From: Rhodoferax sp.
GTDB taxonomy: Bacteria; Pseudomonadota; Gammaproteobacteria; Burkholderiales; Burkholderiaceae_C
NCBI RefSeq assembly: GCF_030646845.1
Contig: NZ_JAUSLE010000055.1
Coordinates: 1 to 64,000, forward strand
Reading direction: 5' to 3'
Length of the DNA stretch: 64,000 nucleotides
The position numbers and the translations under genes were made by a program. The notes below the pieces were generated by a model that was not told the origin of the DNA, made no database searches, and was given only the letters and a program-made list of their open reading frames with translations. Positions within the stretch are counted from its first letter, which is position 1; the number at the start of each line of letters is the position of its first letter. Below, in pieces: positions 17,533 to 25,862 of the stretch.

Positions 17533-18057
17533 CTATTTTCGTGGCACGAAGTCCGCCACATGGCCGGCGTCGTCCATCTGCACCTGGCAGACCTGGGTCA
17601 TGCGTTGTTTCAGGCGCAAACGTGCGCGCTGGATGCGCGACTTGGCAGCGCTGAGGTTCAACCCTTTGGCCACGGCGAAGTCAGCCTGGCTCATGCCGTG
17701 CAAATCGCACTGCGTGATGGCCTCGCGGTCCTCGGCGCTCAATTCGGACAGCACGCGTGGCAGGCAGGCCGTAAGCGTGTCCACTGGGTCGGACTCGTCT
17801 GCCGGCGCCGGCAAGTCGTCGGGCAATTCCACCGTCTCGCGCGCCACGCGCAGTCGATCGGCCAGTGTGTTGCGCGCCACCTCGAACAGCCAGGCACGGG
17901 CGTTTTGTACCGAGCAGAACCGTTCGCCCTGACGCAGGGCCTTGATGAACAGGTCTTGCAGCAGGTCGTCGGCCTCCGCCGGATTGCCCAGCCGATGGCG
18001 CAGCCAGCCGCGCAGCTCGGGCTCATGGGACGTCCAGGCGGTGGTAAGACAGTTCAT
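17533..18057 (-). CDS. ECF RNA polymerase sigma factor (SigZ-like)
   Basis: 174 residues. Region 2 is LRHRLGNPAEADDLLQDLFIKALRQ with the following ARAWLFEVARNTLADRLR; region 4 is LSELSAEDREAITQCDLHGMSQADFAVAKGLNLSAAKSRIQRARLRL. The tail ends with CQVQMDD. ATG 18057 (MNCLTTAW) is chosen because sigma2 begins shortly after; 18075 is possible. No anti-sigma gene is adjacent. It diverges from a nitroreductase gene. Confidence 0.82.
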   Translation of the reverse strand: MNCLTTAWTSHEPELRGWLRHRLGNPAEADDLLQDLFIKALRQGERFCSVQNARAWLFEVARNTLADRLRVARETVELPDDLPAPADESDPVDTLTACLPRVLSELSAEDREAITQCDLHGMSQADFAVAKGLNLSAAKSRIQRARLRLKQRMTQVCQVQMDDAGHVADFVPRK

Positions 18058-18127
18058 CGTGGTTCCAGGCAACATATGTCTTACGATACCAAAGCGGCGC
18101 TTGCTGCGCACATCAAAGGATCCCCTG

Positions 18128-18796
18128 ATGGACTTGCCCACCGGCCATGAGTTATCGGAATTTGCCAATGCGCTGATTCACTCGCGTCAAAATGTTTTGC
18201 CCCGACGTCTGGATGAACCCGGTCCCTCGCCGCAACAGTTGCAGGAAATTCTGGGTGCGGCGGCCGCGGCCCCCGACCACGGCCGGTTGATGCCCTGGCG
18301 CTTCGTCATCGTGCCAACAGCCCGGCGCGAGCGGCTGGCCGAGGTGTTTGGGCAGGCACTGGTGGACCGCGACCCGAACGCTAGCCTGGCACAAATCGAC
18401 AACGCACGCGAAAAGGCGCACCGCGCGCCTTTTCTGATGCTGGCCATTGTCCGACTGGCAGGCGGTGAGGTCCGCGCCAGCAAAGCGCCAGAGCGCGACG
18501 CCCACCATCCCGAAGCAACCGAAGCAACCGAAGCAACCGAAGCGGAGGTGAGTGACGCGGAGCGTTTTGTGTCCTTTGGCTGCGCCATTCAGAACATCGT
18601 GCTGTCAGCCCATGCGGCGGGCTTTGGCACTGGCTTGACCAGCGGCCAGGCGATGGCATCACCGCGTCTGCGCGCGCTGTTCGGCCTTGGCGAGAATGAA
18701 CAGGCCGTTTGTTGCATCAACATCGGCACGGTGACGAGACACAAGCCGGTGCGCTTGCGCCCCGCGGTGTCGGACTATGTGTCGGAGCTGGACTGA
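18128..18796 (+). CDS. Nitroreductase-family FMN oxidoreductase
   Basis: 222 residues. The flavin-binding hallmarks of the family are RRLDEPGPS..LGAAAAAPDHGRLMPWRFVIV near the N-terminus and FGCAIQNIVLSAHAAGFGTGLTSG near the C-terminus, close to the YdjA subgroup. ATG 18128 has AAAGGA upstream. Residues ~128-138 are a run of EAT units encoded by tandem GAAGCAACC nonamers, an in-frame expansion in the lid loop. Divergent from the sigma factor. Confidence 0.82.
   Translation: MDLPTGHELSEFANALIHSRQNVLPRRLDEPGPSPQQLQEILGAAAAAPDHGRLMPWRFVIVPTARRERLAEVFGQALVDRDPNASLAQIDNAREKAHRAPFLMLAIVRLAGGEVRASKAPERDAHHPEATEATEATEAEVSDAERFVSFGCAIQNIVLSAHAAGFGTGLTSGQAMASPRLRALFGLGENEQAVCCINIGTVTRHKPVRLRPAVSDYVSELD
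18509..18541 (+). repeat. Tandem GAAGCAACC nonamer, about three units
   Basis: Within the nitroreductase gene the nonamer GAAGCAACC is repeated three times, followed by a partial GAAGC. It encodes EAT-EAT-EAT. The unit is a multiple of three, so gain or loss keeps the frame. Confidence 0.85.
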
Positions 18797-18830
18797 AACG
18801 TGAGTCGGCGGTACTGTCGCGCCGGGCGTG

Positions 18831-19283
18831 TCAGTGAGCGTCCGGCTTCGTCATTGGCCAACCGCGGCGGGCCCATTCGCTCATGCCGCCTTGCACGTAT
18901 CGCACATGCTTGTAGCCCTTTTCCCGCAATGCCTCCAGGGTGGCGCTGGAACGATTCTGCGTGTTGCAGATCAGAAGCACAGGCTTGCTGGGGTCTGTAG
19001 GAATTTCCGAAAATCGTGCGCCGAGTTGCCGCATGGGCAGGAGTTGCGCCTTCTGCGCAACGCCGGTGGCGTGCTCGGCGGGTTCGCGAATGTCGATCAG
19101 CACAGCCCGACCGGCCTCATGCTCAGCGCGCGCTGTCTCGAGTGACACCGAGTCATTGGCATTGCTCGCCGGGCTGCAAGCCGCCAAACCCAGTGCCAGC
19201 CCCATCGCGATCAATGTGATACGACGTCGGGCCACTTGAGCTGCAGAGGATGGGCTTGATCTGGAAAGAATAGAGAAGGTCAT
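18831..19283 (-). CDS. Rhodanese-domain lipoprotein
   Basis: 150 residues. A signal sequence ends in lipobox LAAC (about residues 33-36), followed by one rhodanese domain: VLIDIREPAEHATGV and the active loop C-N-T-Q-N-R in LLICNTQNRSSAT. The cysteine is present, so sulfur transfer is possible, in the periplasm. The start at 19283 (MTFSILSRSS) places the signal correctly. The DUF3817 gene ends 34 bases upstream on the same strand. Confidence 0.82.
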   Translation of the reverse strand: MTFSILSRSSPSSAAQVARRRITLIAMGLALGLAACSPASNANDSVSLETARAEHEAGRAVLIDIREPAEHATGVAQKAQLLPMRQLGARFSEIPTDPSKPVLLICNTQNRSSATLEALREKGYKHVRYVQGGMSEWARRGWPMTKPDAH

Positions 19284-19317
19284 GGTTTTGGATTGCAGAA
19301 GAGTTGAAAAGATTGAT

Positions 19318-19659
19318 TCACCGGGCAGGAAACATCGCCCCTGATTGGGCCAGCGCCAAGGTGGCAGCTTTTCGCTTGAGTTTTGCGGCAACCAGAAACG
19401 CGCCAAATGGAATGAAGGCGGCTGCCATGAGTTGCATCGTCTCGCCGGCCGACAGCAAGCTGGCGGCGCTTGAACGCGCCACCATTGCGATGTATGCCAC
19501 AAAGGCCAGTCCATGGATGGGCCCCATGACAGTGACAAATTCGGGCATGCCCGCCATGCGCTTCAAGGGCACGGCAAGGCACACCAAGAGAATCAGGGTC
19601 AAGCCTTCAAGGAAGGATGCCCAGCGCAGATAGCGCAAGGCCGTCGTGGCATTCGTCAT
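19318..19659 (-). CDS. DUF3817 membrane protein
   Basis: 113 residues with three hydrophobic segments. LRWASFLEGLTLILLVCLAVPLKRMAG and VMGPIHGLAFVAYI are hallmarks of DUF3817. These proteins also occur fused to or beside transporters, but no function is assigned. It is the first gene of a likely two-gene unit with the rhodanese lipoprotein. An AT-rich stretch (19684-19712) precedes it. Confidence 0.82.
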   Translation of the reverse strand: MTNATTALRYLRWASFLEGLTLILLVCLAVPLKRMAGMPEFVTVMGPIHGLAFVAYIAMVARSSAASLLSAGETMQLMAAAFIPFGAFLVAAKLKRKAATLALAQSGAMFPAR

Positions 19660-19782
19660 CTAGTCTCCCGTCGTGACACTCATTAATATAAGCATTGACG
19701 AATATAATCGAAATCAAGTGCCGTTGCGTCTGCCCGATTCCTCAAGTACAACGTGCGCACCCTGTCGTTCTAAACTACCGGC

Positions 19783-20388
19783 ATGAATTTCTGGGATCAA
19801 AATTTTTCAGTGCCGGGTTACAAATACGGCACAAGCGCCAATGCGTTTCTTGTTGCCCAGGCGTATCGCCTGCCAGCGGTCGCCGATGTGCTGGTGCCGG
19901 GTGACGGAGAAGGCCGCAACGGTGTCTGGCTGGCGCAGCAGGGCCATCGGGTCACCTCGGTGGATGTCTCGGCGGTGGGTCTGCAAAAAGCACAGGCACT
20001 GGCGGCGCAGCGTGGCGTCACGCTGCGTACCGAACTGGTGGATCTGGCTGATTGGGTGCCCATCCCCTGCAGTGTGGACGCCGTGGTGCTGACTTTTGTG
20101 CACTTGCCACCGGCCATTCGTCGTGCGGCACACCGGCGACTCGTAGCAGCACTGCGTCCCGGCGGCCTGCTGTTGCTGGAAGCGTTTCACCCCGCGCAAC
20201 TGAAGCACAGCAGCGGTGGCCCCAAAGCGCCCGAGATGCTCTACACCCTGCAGACGCTGCAGGAAGATTTTGCTGGTGTTCTGACGGAGATCCTTGCCTG
20301 GGAGGGCGAGGTGACGTTGGACGAGGGCCCCGGCCATCACGGGCTGGCCCATGTCACCCGCTGGATCGGGCAGGCCGCGCAGGGTTGA
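19783..20388 (+). CDS. Class I SAM-dependent methyltransferase (TehB-like)
   Basis: 201 residues, starting MNFWDQNFS, which is common to this group. The SAM loop is VLVPGDGEGRNGVWLAQQG, with the acidic end VTSVDVSAVGL; the later LTFVHLPPAIRRAAHRRL and ALRPGGLLLLEAFHP are typical of TehB/thiopurine-type methylases. Such enzymes methylate metalloids such as tellurite or small thiols. It is convergent with the next gene. Substrate not known. Confidence 0.78.
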   Translation: MNFWDQNFSVPGYKYGTSANAFLVAQAYRLPAVADVLVPGDGEGRNGVWLAQQGHRVTSVDVSAVGLQKAQALAAQRGVTLRTELVDLADWVPIPCSVDAVVLTFVHLPPAIRRAAHRRLVAALRPGGLLLLEAFHPAQLKHSSGGPKAPEMLYTLQTLQEDFAGVLTEILAWEGEVTLDEGPGHHGLAHVTRWIGQAAQG

Positions 20389-20410
20389 AGTCCTCGGTGG
20401 GGTTGACGCC

Positions 20411-21577
20411 CTAAAGCAACCAGTCGGGTCGCAGCAGCATTAGCGCGCCCAGGGTCAGCATCACCAGACCGCTTGCCAGTTTGAGCCAGCGGCCAGCGCT
20501 TTCGCTGAGCTTCTGGCTGCTCAGGGCCAGTACCGCAGCACCCACCATCAGGCTGTCGTCGGTGATGTAGCCCAGGATGTACAGCCCCAGGTAGCCGTAG
20601 TGGGCAGCGCCGCTGAGGCCTTGCTGCGCCAGAATGGCGGTGTACATGGCCGGCAAGCCGGCAGTGCACAACAGTTCGATGAAGTTCACCACCACGGCCA
20701 GCGTCGCCGCGCCCAGCAAAGCCAGTGGTAGCGAACGCGCCTGCACCACCTGGCGCATGCGGGCGTACAGTCCCGGCTTGGCCGCAGCAGGAATCGACAG
20801 GGACGGGCCTTGAGGGCCAGCGGCGAAGTCCTTGATGTTCACCGCCGCAATGAGCAGCGCCAATACCGCCAGCCCCATGCGTACCGCATCAGACAGACCC
20901 ACGGCCAGAAACACATTCAGCCAGGCGGCCATGAACATGTAATAAACGGCGCCGCTGACCAGCACAAAGGTGCCCGCAATCAGCGCCATGCGCCGGCGAT
21001 CGTGCAGGTGCACCAGCAGCGACAGCAGAAACAACAGCACCCACATGGCGCAGGGGTTAAAGCCGTCAAGCAAGCCGATCGCCAGCGTGAAAAGCGGCAA
21101 ACCCAGTTCGGTAACGTTCAGGGTACCCCACCAGCCAGCGTCGATTTTGGTTGGCGGCGACGTTGATGCGGGGGTGGACAGCTGGCCCGGTGCCGCCCAG
21201 TCCACCAACGCGGCCAACTCGGGGCCGGACTGCTCTGCATCGGCAAAGCCCACCAGCACCCGGCCTTGAAACACAAAGGTGGGCACACCCGGTGGCCAGT
21301 AGCCCGCCTGTTCGGTGATGCGCACCAGGGCATCACGGGCGTTGACGTCCTCGTCCACCGCACGATAGACGACGCGCAGCCAAGGTCGCTCGCGGGCGAA
21401 TATGGGCAGGTAAGCCTTGGACTCGGCGCAGTGCGGGCAGCCCTGGCGCACGAACACTTCCAGCACCGGGGCCTCAGGGCTCTGCGGCGGAGGTACCTCT
21501 GCCAAAACCAGCCATGGCAGTCCACACCACAAAAGCAGGCCCAACACCCAATTTCGGAAAATGTTGCTATCTTTCAA
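20411..21577 (-). CDS. Thioredoxin-CcdA fusion membrane protein
   Basis: 388 residues. A cleavable signal is followed by a glutaredoxin-like domain (VFVRQGCPHCAESKAYLP, cis-Pro in GVPTFVFQGRV), a linker at ~135-150, and a CcdA/DsbD-like six-helix domain with GLLDGFNPCAMWVLLFLL and NFIELLCTAGLPAMYTAIL, each contributing a cysteine for transmembrane electron transfer. The fusion brings electron channel and periplasmic reductant into one chain, reminiscent of half a DsbD. The target is unknown; metal-site or cytochrome maturation is plausible. Confidence 0.8.
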   Translation of the reverse strand: MKDSNIFRNWVLGLLLWCGLPWLVLAEVPPPQSPEAPVLEVFVRQGCPHCAESKAYLPIFARERPWLRVVYRAVDEDVNARDALVRITEQAGYWPPGVPTFVFQGRVLVGFADAEQSGPELAALVDWAAPGQLSTPASTSPPTKIDAGWWGTLNVTELGLPLFTLAIGLLDGFNPCAMWVLLFLLSLLVHLHDRRRMALIAGTFVLVSGAVYYMFMAAWLNVFLAVGLSDAVRMGLAVLALLIAAVNIKDFAAGPQGPSLSIPAAAKPGLYARMRQVVQARSLPLALLGAATLAVVVNFIELLCTAGLPAMYTAILAQQGLSGAAHYGYLGLYILGYITDDSLMVGAAVLALSSQKLSESAGRWLKLASGLVMLTLGALMLLRPDWLL

Positions 21578-21614
21578 TGCGTGAATTTGAAAATTGCAAT
21601 GGCCCCGACGCCAG

Positions 21615-22358
21615 TCAGCGCGCGTGATGCATCCAGGCGATGGTGCCGATGCCGGTCAGTAACAGCACCAACTGCAGGATCGACTGCGAAGCAGTTGTCT
21701 TTTGATGCAGCGATGGCACGAGATCCGCCAGCGCGATGTAGACGAAGCTCGCGGCGGACAGCGCCAGGATGTAGGCGATCGCCTCCTGCATCTGCGCCAG
21801 CCAGAAGTAGCCAGCCAAAGCGCCGGGCAGCGTCGTGGAAGCCGACAGCGTGTTGAGCCAGAACGCCTGGGCACGTCCGTAACCGTTGTCGAGCAGGATG
21901 GCGAAATCACCCACCTCCTGCGGCACTTCATGGGCGATCACCGCCACTGCGGTGGCGATGCCCAGCGGCACCGCAACGAGGAACGCTGCCGCAATGACGA
22001 CGCCATCGACGAAGTTGTGAAACGCGTCGCCGATCAAGATCAGCGGTCCTGTCTGGCCATGATGGGATTGGCAGCCCCGGTCATGGCAATGACGCCACAG
22101 CACAAGCTTCTCCAGCACGAAAAACAATACAAGCCCTGCAAGCACCGTGGGCAGGATCAGCGTGGCTTCACCACGCGCCAGCGCGGTCGGAATCATGCCA
22201 AGGAATGCGGCTCCGAGTAGCACCCCTGCGGCATAGCTGACCAGCGCCGGGACGAGCGCGTCGCGGATCGTTTGTGGAAACACCAGCAACAGCGCAGCAC
22301 CGGCCGCGGCGCCCACACTGCCAATAAGCGAGAAGGTGACGATCCAGAGCAACAACAC
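21615..22358 (-). CDS. ZIP-family metal transporter
   Basis: 247 residues, eight predicted helices. GDAFHNFVDGVVIAAAF and IAHEVPQEVGDFAILL are the two metal-binding helices of ZIP proteins (HN..D, HE..E). A His/Cys-rich cytoplasmic loop RHCHDRGCQSHHGQ lies between helices 3 and 4. Expected to transport Zn(II) or Fe(II) into the cytoplasm. Separated from neighbouring genes by about 40 bases each side, all on the minus strand. Confidence 0.88.
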   Translation of the reverse strand: MLLLWIVTFSLIGSVGAAAGAALLLVFPQTIRDALVPALVSYAAGVLLGAAFLGMIPTALARGEATLILPTVLAGLVLFFVLEKLVLWRHCHDRGCQSHHGQTGPLILIGDAFHNFVDGVVIAAAFLVAVPLGIATAVAVIAHEVPQEVGDFAILLDNGYGRAQAFWLNTLSASTTLPGALAGYFWLAQMQEAIAYILALSAASFVYIALADLVPSLHQKTTASQSILQLVLLLTGIGTIAWMHHAR

Positions 22359-22405
22359 TTGAGTGATGCCGAATCAGAATCTTGCCGTCGAACTGTAGCA
22401 ATACA

Positions 22406-22915
22406 TCAGGGAAAAATAGGAATGTTGGGGTCCACACCCTCAAGCTCAGCCTCTGCATGATGGCGGGTAACGAGTGTCTCGATCTCTTCGACGCGCAGCG
22501 AGGGCACGTCAATCATCATCAGCAGTTCACCATCGGCGATGGCCTTCTGGAACTGCTCGATGCGGCTGCTCGGCAGACCGACACCAACCATGCCTGACAT
22601 CCAGGCCCCAAAGCCGGCGCCGAACGCGGTCATGCCGAGCAACGCACCACCGCCGAATACAAACCCTGCAGGCGGGAAGGTGATGGCGAGCAGGCCAGCG
22701 AGCAAGCCGGCCAGACCACCGGCCGCAACACCCCGCTGCAGGGCCGGGACGAGATCGGAGGTTTGCGCCACACTCGCTCGCGGCAGATCCTCCAGTGGCG
22801 TGTCTTGCCGGGCAACGATGTGGATGTGGCGTGCCTCGATCCGGGCCAGCAGTAAATCATCAACGATCGATTGCGCCAATGCAACCGACGGAACAAGGAA
22901 ATAAATTCTTCGCAT
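22406..22915 (-). CDS. DUF1269-like glycine-zipper protein
   Basis: 169 residues. An N-terminal alpha/beta segment (MRRIYFLVPSVALAQSIVDDLLLARIEARHIHIV) is followed by a Gly/Ala-rich hydrophobic hairpin at ~65-110 (GGLAGLLAGLLAITFPPAGFVFGGG) and a second alpha/beta repeat. This resembles DUF1269/general-stress membrane proteins. AGGAGAAGCAAG precedes the ATG at 22915. Role unknown. Confidence 0.7.
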   Translation of the reverse strand: MRRIYFLVPSVALAQSIVDDLLLARIEARHIHIVARQDTPLEDLPRASVAQTSDLVPALQRGVAAGGLAGLLAGLLAITFPPAGFVFGGGALLGMTAFGAGFGAWMSGMVGVGLPSSRIEQFQKAIADGELLMMIDVPSLRVEEIETLVTRHHAEAELEGVDPNIPIFP

Positions 22916-22998
22916 CTTGCTTCTCCTGAGGACGACTGTTTCACCTGGGTCGTTCAACACGGCATGCAACGGTTCACAGACCCATTGCCCAACCCTCG

Positions 22999-23308
22999 CT
23001 ACAGACTCTTGGTCGAGTAGTACCAATCAACCGTCTTGTAGCCCTCGCTGGGGCGCTTGTCGGCAGCCTCGGCCGTCTTGGGCGGCGGCACGATCACGTC
23101 GTGGCCGGGGGTCCAGCCTTCGGGCGTGGCGCATGCGTTCTTGTCGCTGGACTGCACGGCTTGCAGCAGGCGCACGAACTCGTCGATGAAACTCGGTCGT
23201 GCACACGGGCGTGAAGTCGGCCAGGTGCGAGAACAGGATCAGCCACTTGCCCTTGTAGTCGGGGGCTGGTTCGTTGAGATGGGGGAACTGGCTGACAGTG
23301 TCGGACAT
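22999..23308 (-). pseudogene. Peroxiredoxin (1-Cys AhpC/TSA) pseudogene
   Basis: The minus strand begins [17 protein letters not shown] then [23 protein letters not shown], the peroxidatic-cysteine segment of a 1-Cys peroxiredoxin, with AGGAG before the ATG. After TTEF the frame is lost; the next frame continues [27 protein letters not shown], the normal C-terminal end, to a TAG at 22999. About 100 central codons are missing, and a short segment is also missing between PAPD and YKGK. Intact homologues are about 210-220 residues, so this is a deletion remnant. Confidence 0.85.
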
Positions 23309-23479
23309 GACGATCTCCTGAACGGGGGTATGGAAGAAAGTTGTGGCGTTTGAACTTGATTGGCTAGTCTGCTGCTGAATCCTTTGTCGTCCATTGACGA
23401 AAATCAATCGCGTACTTTTAGTGATGACTGAGACTGATTTTTTGCCTTGATGAAATTCCCCTGCACCGGACACTGACGC

Positions 23480-23941
23480 ATGAACGAACTCACCGACATT
23501 GAAATCCGCGTGCTCCATGAGGCACTCGATGACGAGTACCAAGCTTGGTCGATCTACGACCAGGTGATCGCCGATTTCGGCGAGGTTCGGCCGTTCATCA
23601 ACATCCGCCAAGCCGAGGCGCGCCATATCGAGGCGCTTTTGGGCTTGTTCGCGCGCTACGGGTTGCCCGTGCCCGCCAACCCCTGGCCGGGCAAGGTTGA
23701 GCGCTACGCCAGCCTGCAAGCAGCATGCGAAGCGGGTGTGGCTGCCGAGATCGCCAACGGCGAAATGTACGAACGGCTGTTGGGGCAGACCCAGCGCGCC
23801 GACATCCTCACGGTGCTGCGCAATCTGCAGGAAGCGTCGCAACAGCGCCACTTGGCGGCATTCCAGCGTTGCGCCCAGCGCGGTGCGGCAGGTGGAGGTG
23901 GTCGCGGTGGGCGGGGTGCAGGGAATCGCGAAGGTGCCTGA
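23480..23941 (+). CDS. Ferritin-like DUF2202-type protein
   Basis: 153 residues. A four-helix ferritin-like domain with carboxylate and His ligands ([53 protein letters not shown]) fits DUF2202. The tail is Gly/Arg-rich ([11 protein letters not shown]), as in many homologues. It overlaps the start of psd. Possible di-iron oxidative-stress protein; function is unproven in the family. Confidence 0.75.
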   Translation: MNELTDIEIRVLHEALDDEYQAWSIYDQVIADFGEVRPFINIRQAEARHIEALLGLFARYGLPVPANPWPGKVERYASLQAACEAGVAAEIANGEMYERLLGQTQRADILTVLRNLQEASQQRHLAAFQRCAQRGAAGGGGRGGRGAGNREGA

Positions 23942-24800
23942 TCTGTTCGACCGTCTGGCGGTGCTGCCGCAGTACCTCTTGCCCAAGAGGATGCTGACGG
24001 TCTTCGCTGGCAAATGCGCTGCCTCACATGCCCGCTGGTGGACGCGCAGGGTGATCCCCTGGTTCATCGCGCGCTACAGGGTGAACATGGCCGAGGCGGC
24101 GGACCCTGGTGCTGCCGGCTACACCAGCTTCAACGACTTCTTCACCCGCGCGCTACGTGAGGGAGCCCGACCGCTGGCGCAGGCCGATTTCGTCAGTCCG
24201 GTGGACGGCGCCGTTATCCAGTGCGGCCCGATCGAGGGCGACCAGCTCCTGCAGGCCAAGGGCCACCGCTACAGCACCCGCGCGCTGGTCGGTGGCGATG
24301 GCCAACTTGCAGCCCGGTTCGATGACGGCCAGTTCGCAAGCCTGTACCTGAGCCCGCAGGATTACCACCGCATCCACATGCCCTGCGACGGACGCCTGGT
24401 GCGCATGATCCATGTGCCGGGCCATCTGTTTTCGGTCAACCCGACCACGGTGCGCGGCGTGCCCGGGCTGTTCGCACGCAATGAGCGCGTGGTCTGTGTG
24501 TTCGACTCGGCAGGTGGTCCATTCGTGATGTGCCTGGTCGGTGCCACCATCGTTGGCAGCATCGCCACAGTCTGGCACGGCGTGGTAAACCCGCCGCGCC
24601 TGGCTGCGGTACGGGAGTGGCAGTACGACGATCAGACCATCTCGTTGCGCCAGGGCGAGGAGATGGGCCGCTTTCTTCTCGGCTCCACCGTGATCATGCT
24701 GTTCCCGAAGAACATGCTGCGCCTGCACGCCGACTGGGTGCCGGCGCGTACCGTCCGCATGGGTGAGGCCATGTCTTCAGCATTTTTAGCACTTGCGTAG
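23934..24800 (+). CDS. psd: Phosphatidylserine decarboxylase
   Basis: 288 residues from GTG 23934. Converts phosphatidylserine to phosphatidylethanolamine at the inner membrane. Family features are [39 protein letters not shown], the SPVDGAV box, [10 protein letters not shown] and the self-processing LGST site (cleavage G250/S251) that yields the pyruvoyl group. The GTG start is chosen because no ATG precedes the conserved N-terminus; it overlaps the ferritin-like gene by eight bases. The 3' end overlaps the convergent methyltransferase by 15 bases. A fragment of a second psd lies at 26851-26918. Confidence 0.85.
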   Translation: MPDLFDRLAVLPQYLLPKRMLTVFAGKCAASHARWWTRRVIPWFIARYRVNMAEAADPGAAGYTSFNDFFTRALREGARPLAQADFVSPVDGAVIQCGPIEGDQLLQAKGHRYSTRALVGGDGQLAARFDDGQFASLYLSPQDYHRIHMPCDGRLVRMIHVPGHLFSVNPTTVRGVPGLFARNERVVCVFDSAGGPFVMCLVGATIVGSIATVWHGVVNPPRLAAVREWQYDDQTISLRQGEEMGRFLLGSTVIMLFPKNMLRLHADWVPARTVRMGEAMSSAFLALA

Positions 24801-25478
24801 TAAGTTGACACGCATCGGTCGCACGAAGTGTGCCCCGTCTACCGTCATGTGCGACTCAAAGCGTTCACGCACAGCCTGCAAAGTGCGGGCATCAAGGCGG
24901 TGATCCACGAATGTCACGCCGATCATGCGCTGTTCAAACTCGGCAAAGTCGCGGTAGCGCACCGGCGTCTCGAACAAGGTCTCGGTCACTTGCTCCCATG
25001 CACCGGAAGACACCGCTTCCTGCACTGCGCGCAAGGCTGCGGCACGCACCTGCTCCTCGTCGTGGAACAAGCGCATCACCTCGTTCAGCGCTCCGGCAAA
25101 CACCGGCTCTGAAATATAGAGGAGACCTTCTGGTCGCAGCACACGGCGCACCTCCGCCAGCGCCGGGCTAAGCTGATCCAGCGGGACGTGGTGCAAGGAC
25201 TTCAGCATCAGCGCCAGATCGAAACGTTGCGCCTCAAATGGGATTGCCTGCGCACCCGCCTGAACGAATTGCAGGCGCTGCTGCAGGTTGAGCAGGTTCT
25301 TGGCGTGTTGACGCTCGTCCACCTCCAGCCCTGTGACCTCGCACCTTGGACATCGGGCAAGCAACTGGCGTGACAGGTGCGCGGCACCGCAGCCCAATTC
25401 GATGATCTGCGGGTGCTGGTTCAGGTCGACCAGCGATTGCAGCAAGTCGAGTTCGTCGGTGATCAGTGGCGTGTTCAT
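24786..25478 (-). CDS. Class I SAM-dependent methyltransferase
   Basis: 230 residues. SAM-binding loop IIELGCGAAHLSRQLLARCP, then VTGLEVDE, and the UbiE-like stretch FDLALMLKSLHHVPLDQLSPALAEVRRVLRPEGLLYISEPV. The C-terminus has a helical cap. The substrate is unknown. Its 3' end overlaps psd convergently, which may indicate antisense interference but no common pathway. Confidence 0.8.
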   Translation of the reverse strand: MNTPLITDELDLLQSLVDLNQHPQIIELGCGAAHLSRQLLARCPRCEVTGLEVDERQHAKNLLNLQQRLQFVQAGAQAIPFEAQRFDLALMLKSLHHVPLDQLSPALAEVRRVLRPEGLLYISEPVFAGALNEVMRLFHDEEQVRAAALRAVQEAVSSGAWEQVTETLFETPVRYRDFAEFEQRMIGVTFVDHRLDARTLQAVRERFESHMTVDGAHFVRPMRVNLLRKC

Positions 25479-25862
25479 GCAGTGGAGTCGTGATGAATGA
25501 ATTGGATCTGGAGCGTACAGGTAAGTTACATAAATTTTATGGAAAATATGGCTATAGCCCTCGTGTTTATTGATTTTATAGCTATATAAAACGTAGCAAA
25601 CGAATGCCTGCTGCCACGCAGGTTGTCATTGGCCGTTGTTGTGGAGTTTCCATTCTCCCTCGTGCCCCATGGTTTTGGTGAACTCCGGAACCTTGCAGCG
25701 CTGCGCGTCGGACGGGTTGTCTGATTGGGTGGGACTCCCAGGCCCCGCGCAATCGCCAGCGCGCGGGTCGCCGCTGTGGGAGGACTGGGATCTGGCAGCG
25801 CAACCCGCACCCGATTCTGATGCTGATCAGCGCTTGAGCCGGTGGCAAGCCAGAACCCCCTC
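25479..25862. other. Gene-poor gap with repeat copy C and an orphan open frame
   Basis: The gap holds repeat copy C (25530-25592). To its right the minus strand has an open frame ending at 25627-25629 with the last residues KVPEFTKTMGHEGEWKLHN, which look like a real protein C-terminus, but upstream there is only a Gly/Ser/Ala-rich stretch and no start codon before an in-frame stop near 25830. I read it as a possible gene remnant. No other feature is visible. Confidence 0.4.
25530..25592 (-). repeat. Comamonadaceae-type intergenic repeat, copy C (diverged)
   Basis: The minus strand reads TTTTATATAGCTATAAAATC..ACACGAGGGCTATAGCCATATTTTCCATAAA. Spacing and the ATAGCTAT dyad, the GAGGGCTATAGCC box (for GGGGGCTAGAGGC) and the CATATTTTC tail align with copy B. 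It is the most diverged of the three intergenic copies. Confidence 0.6.
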
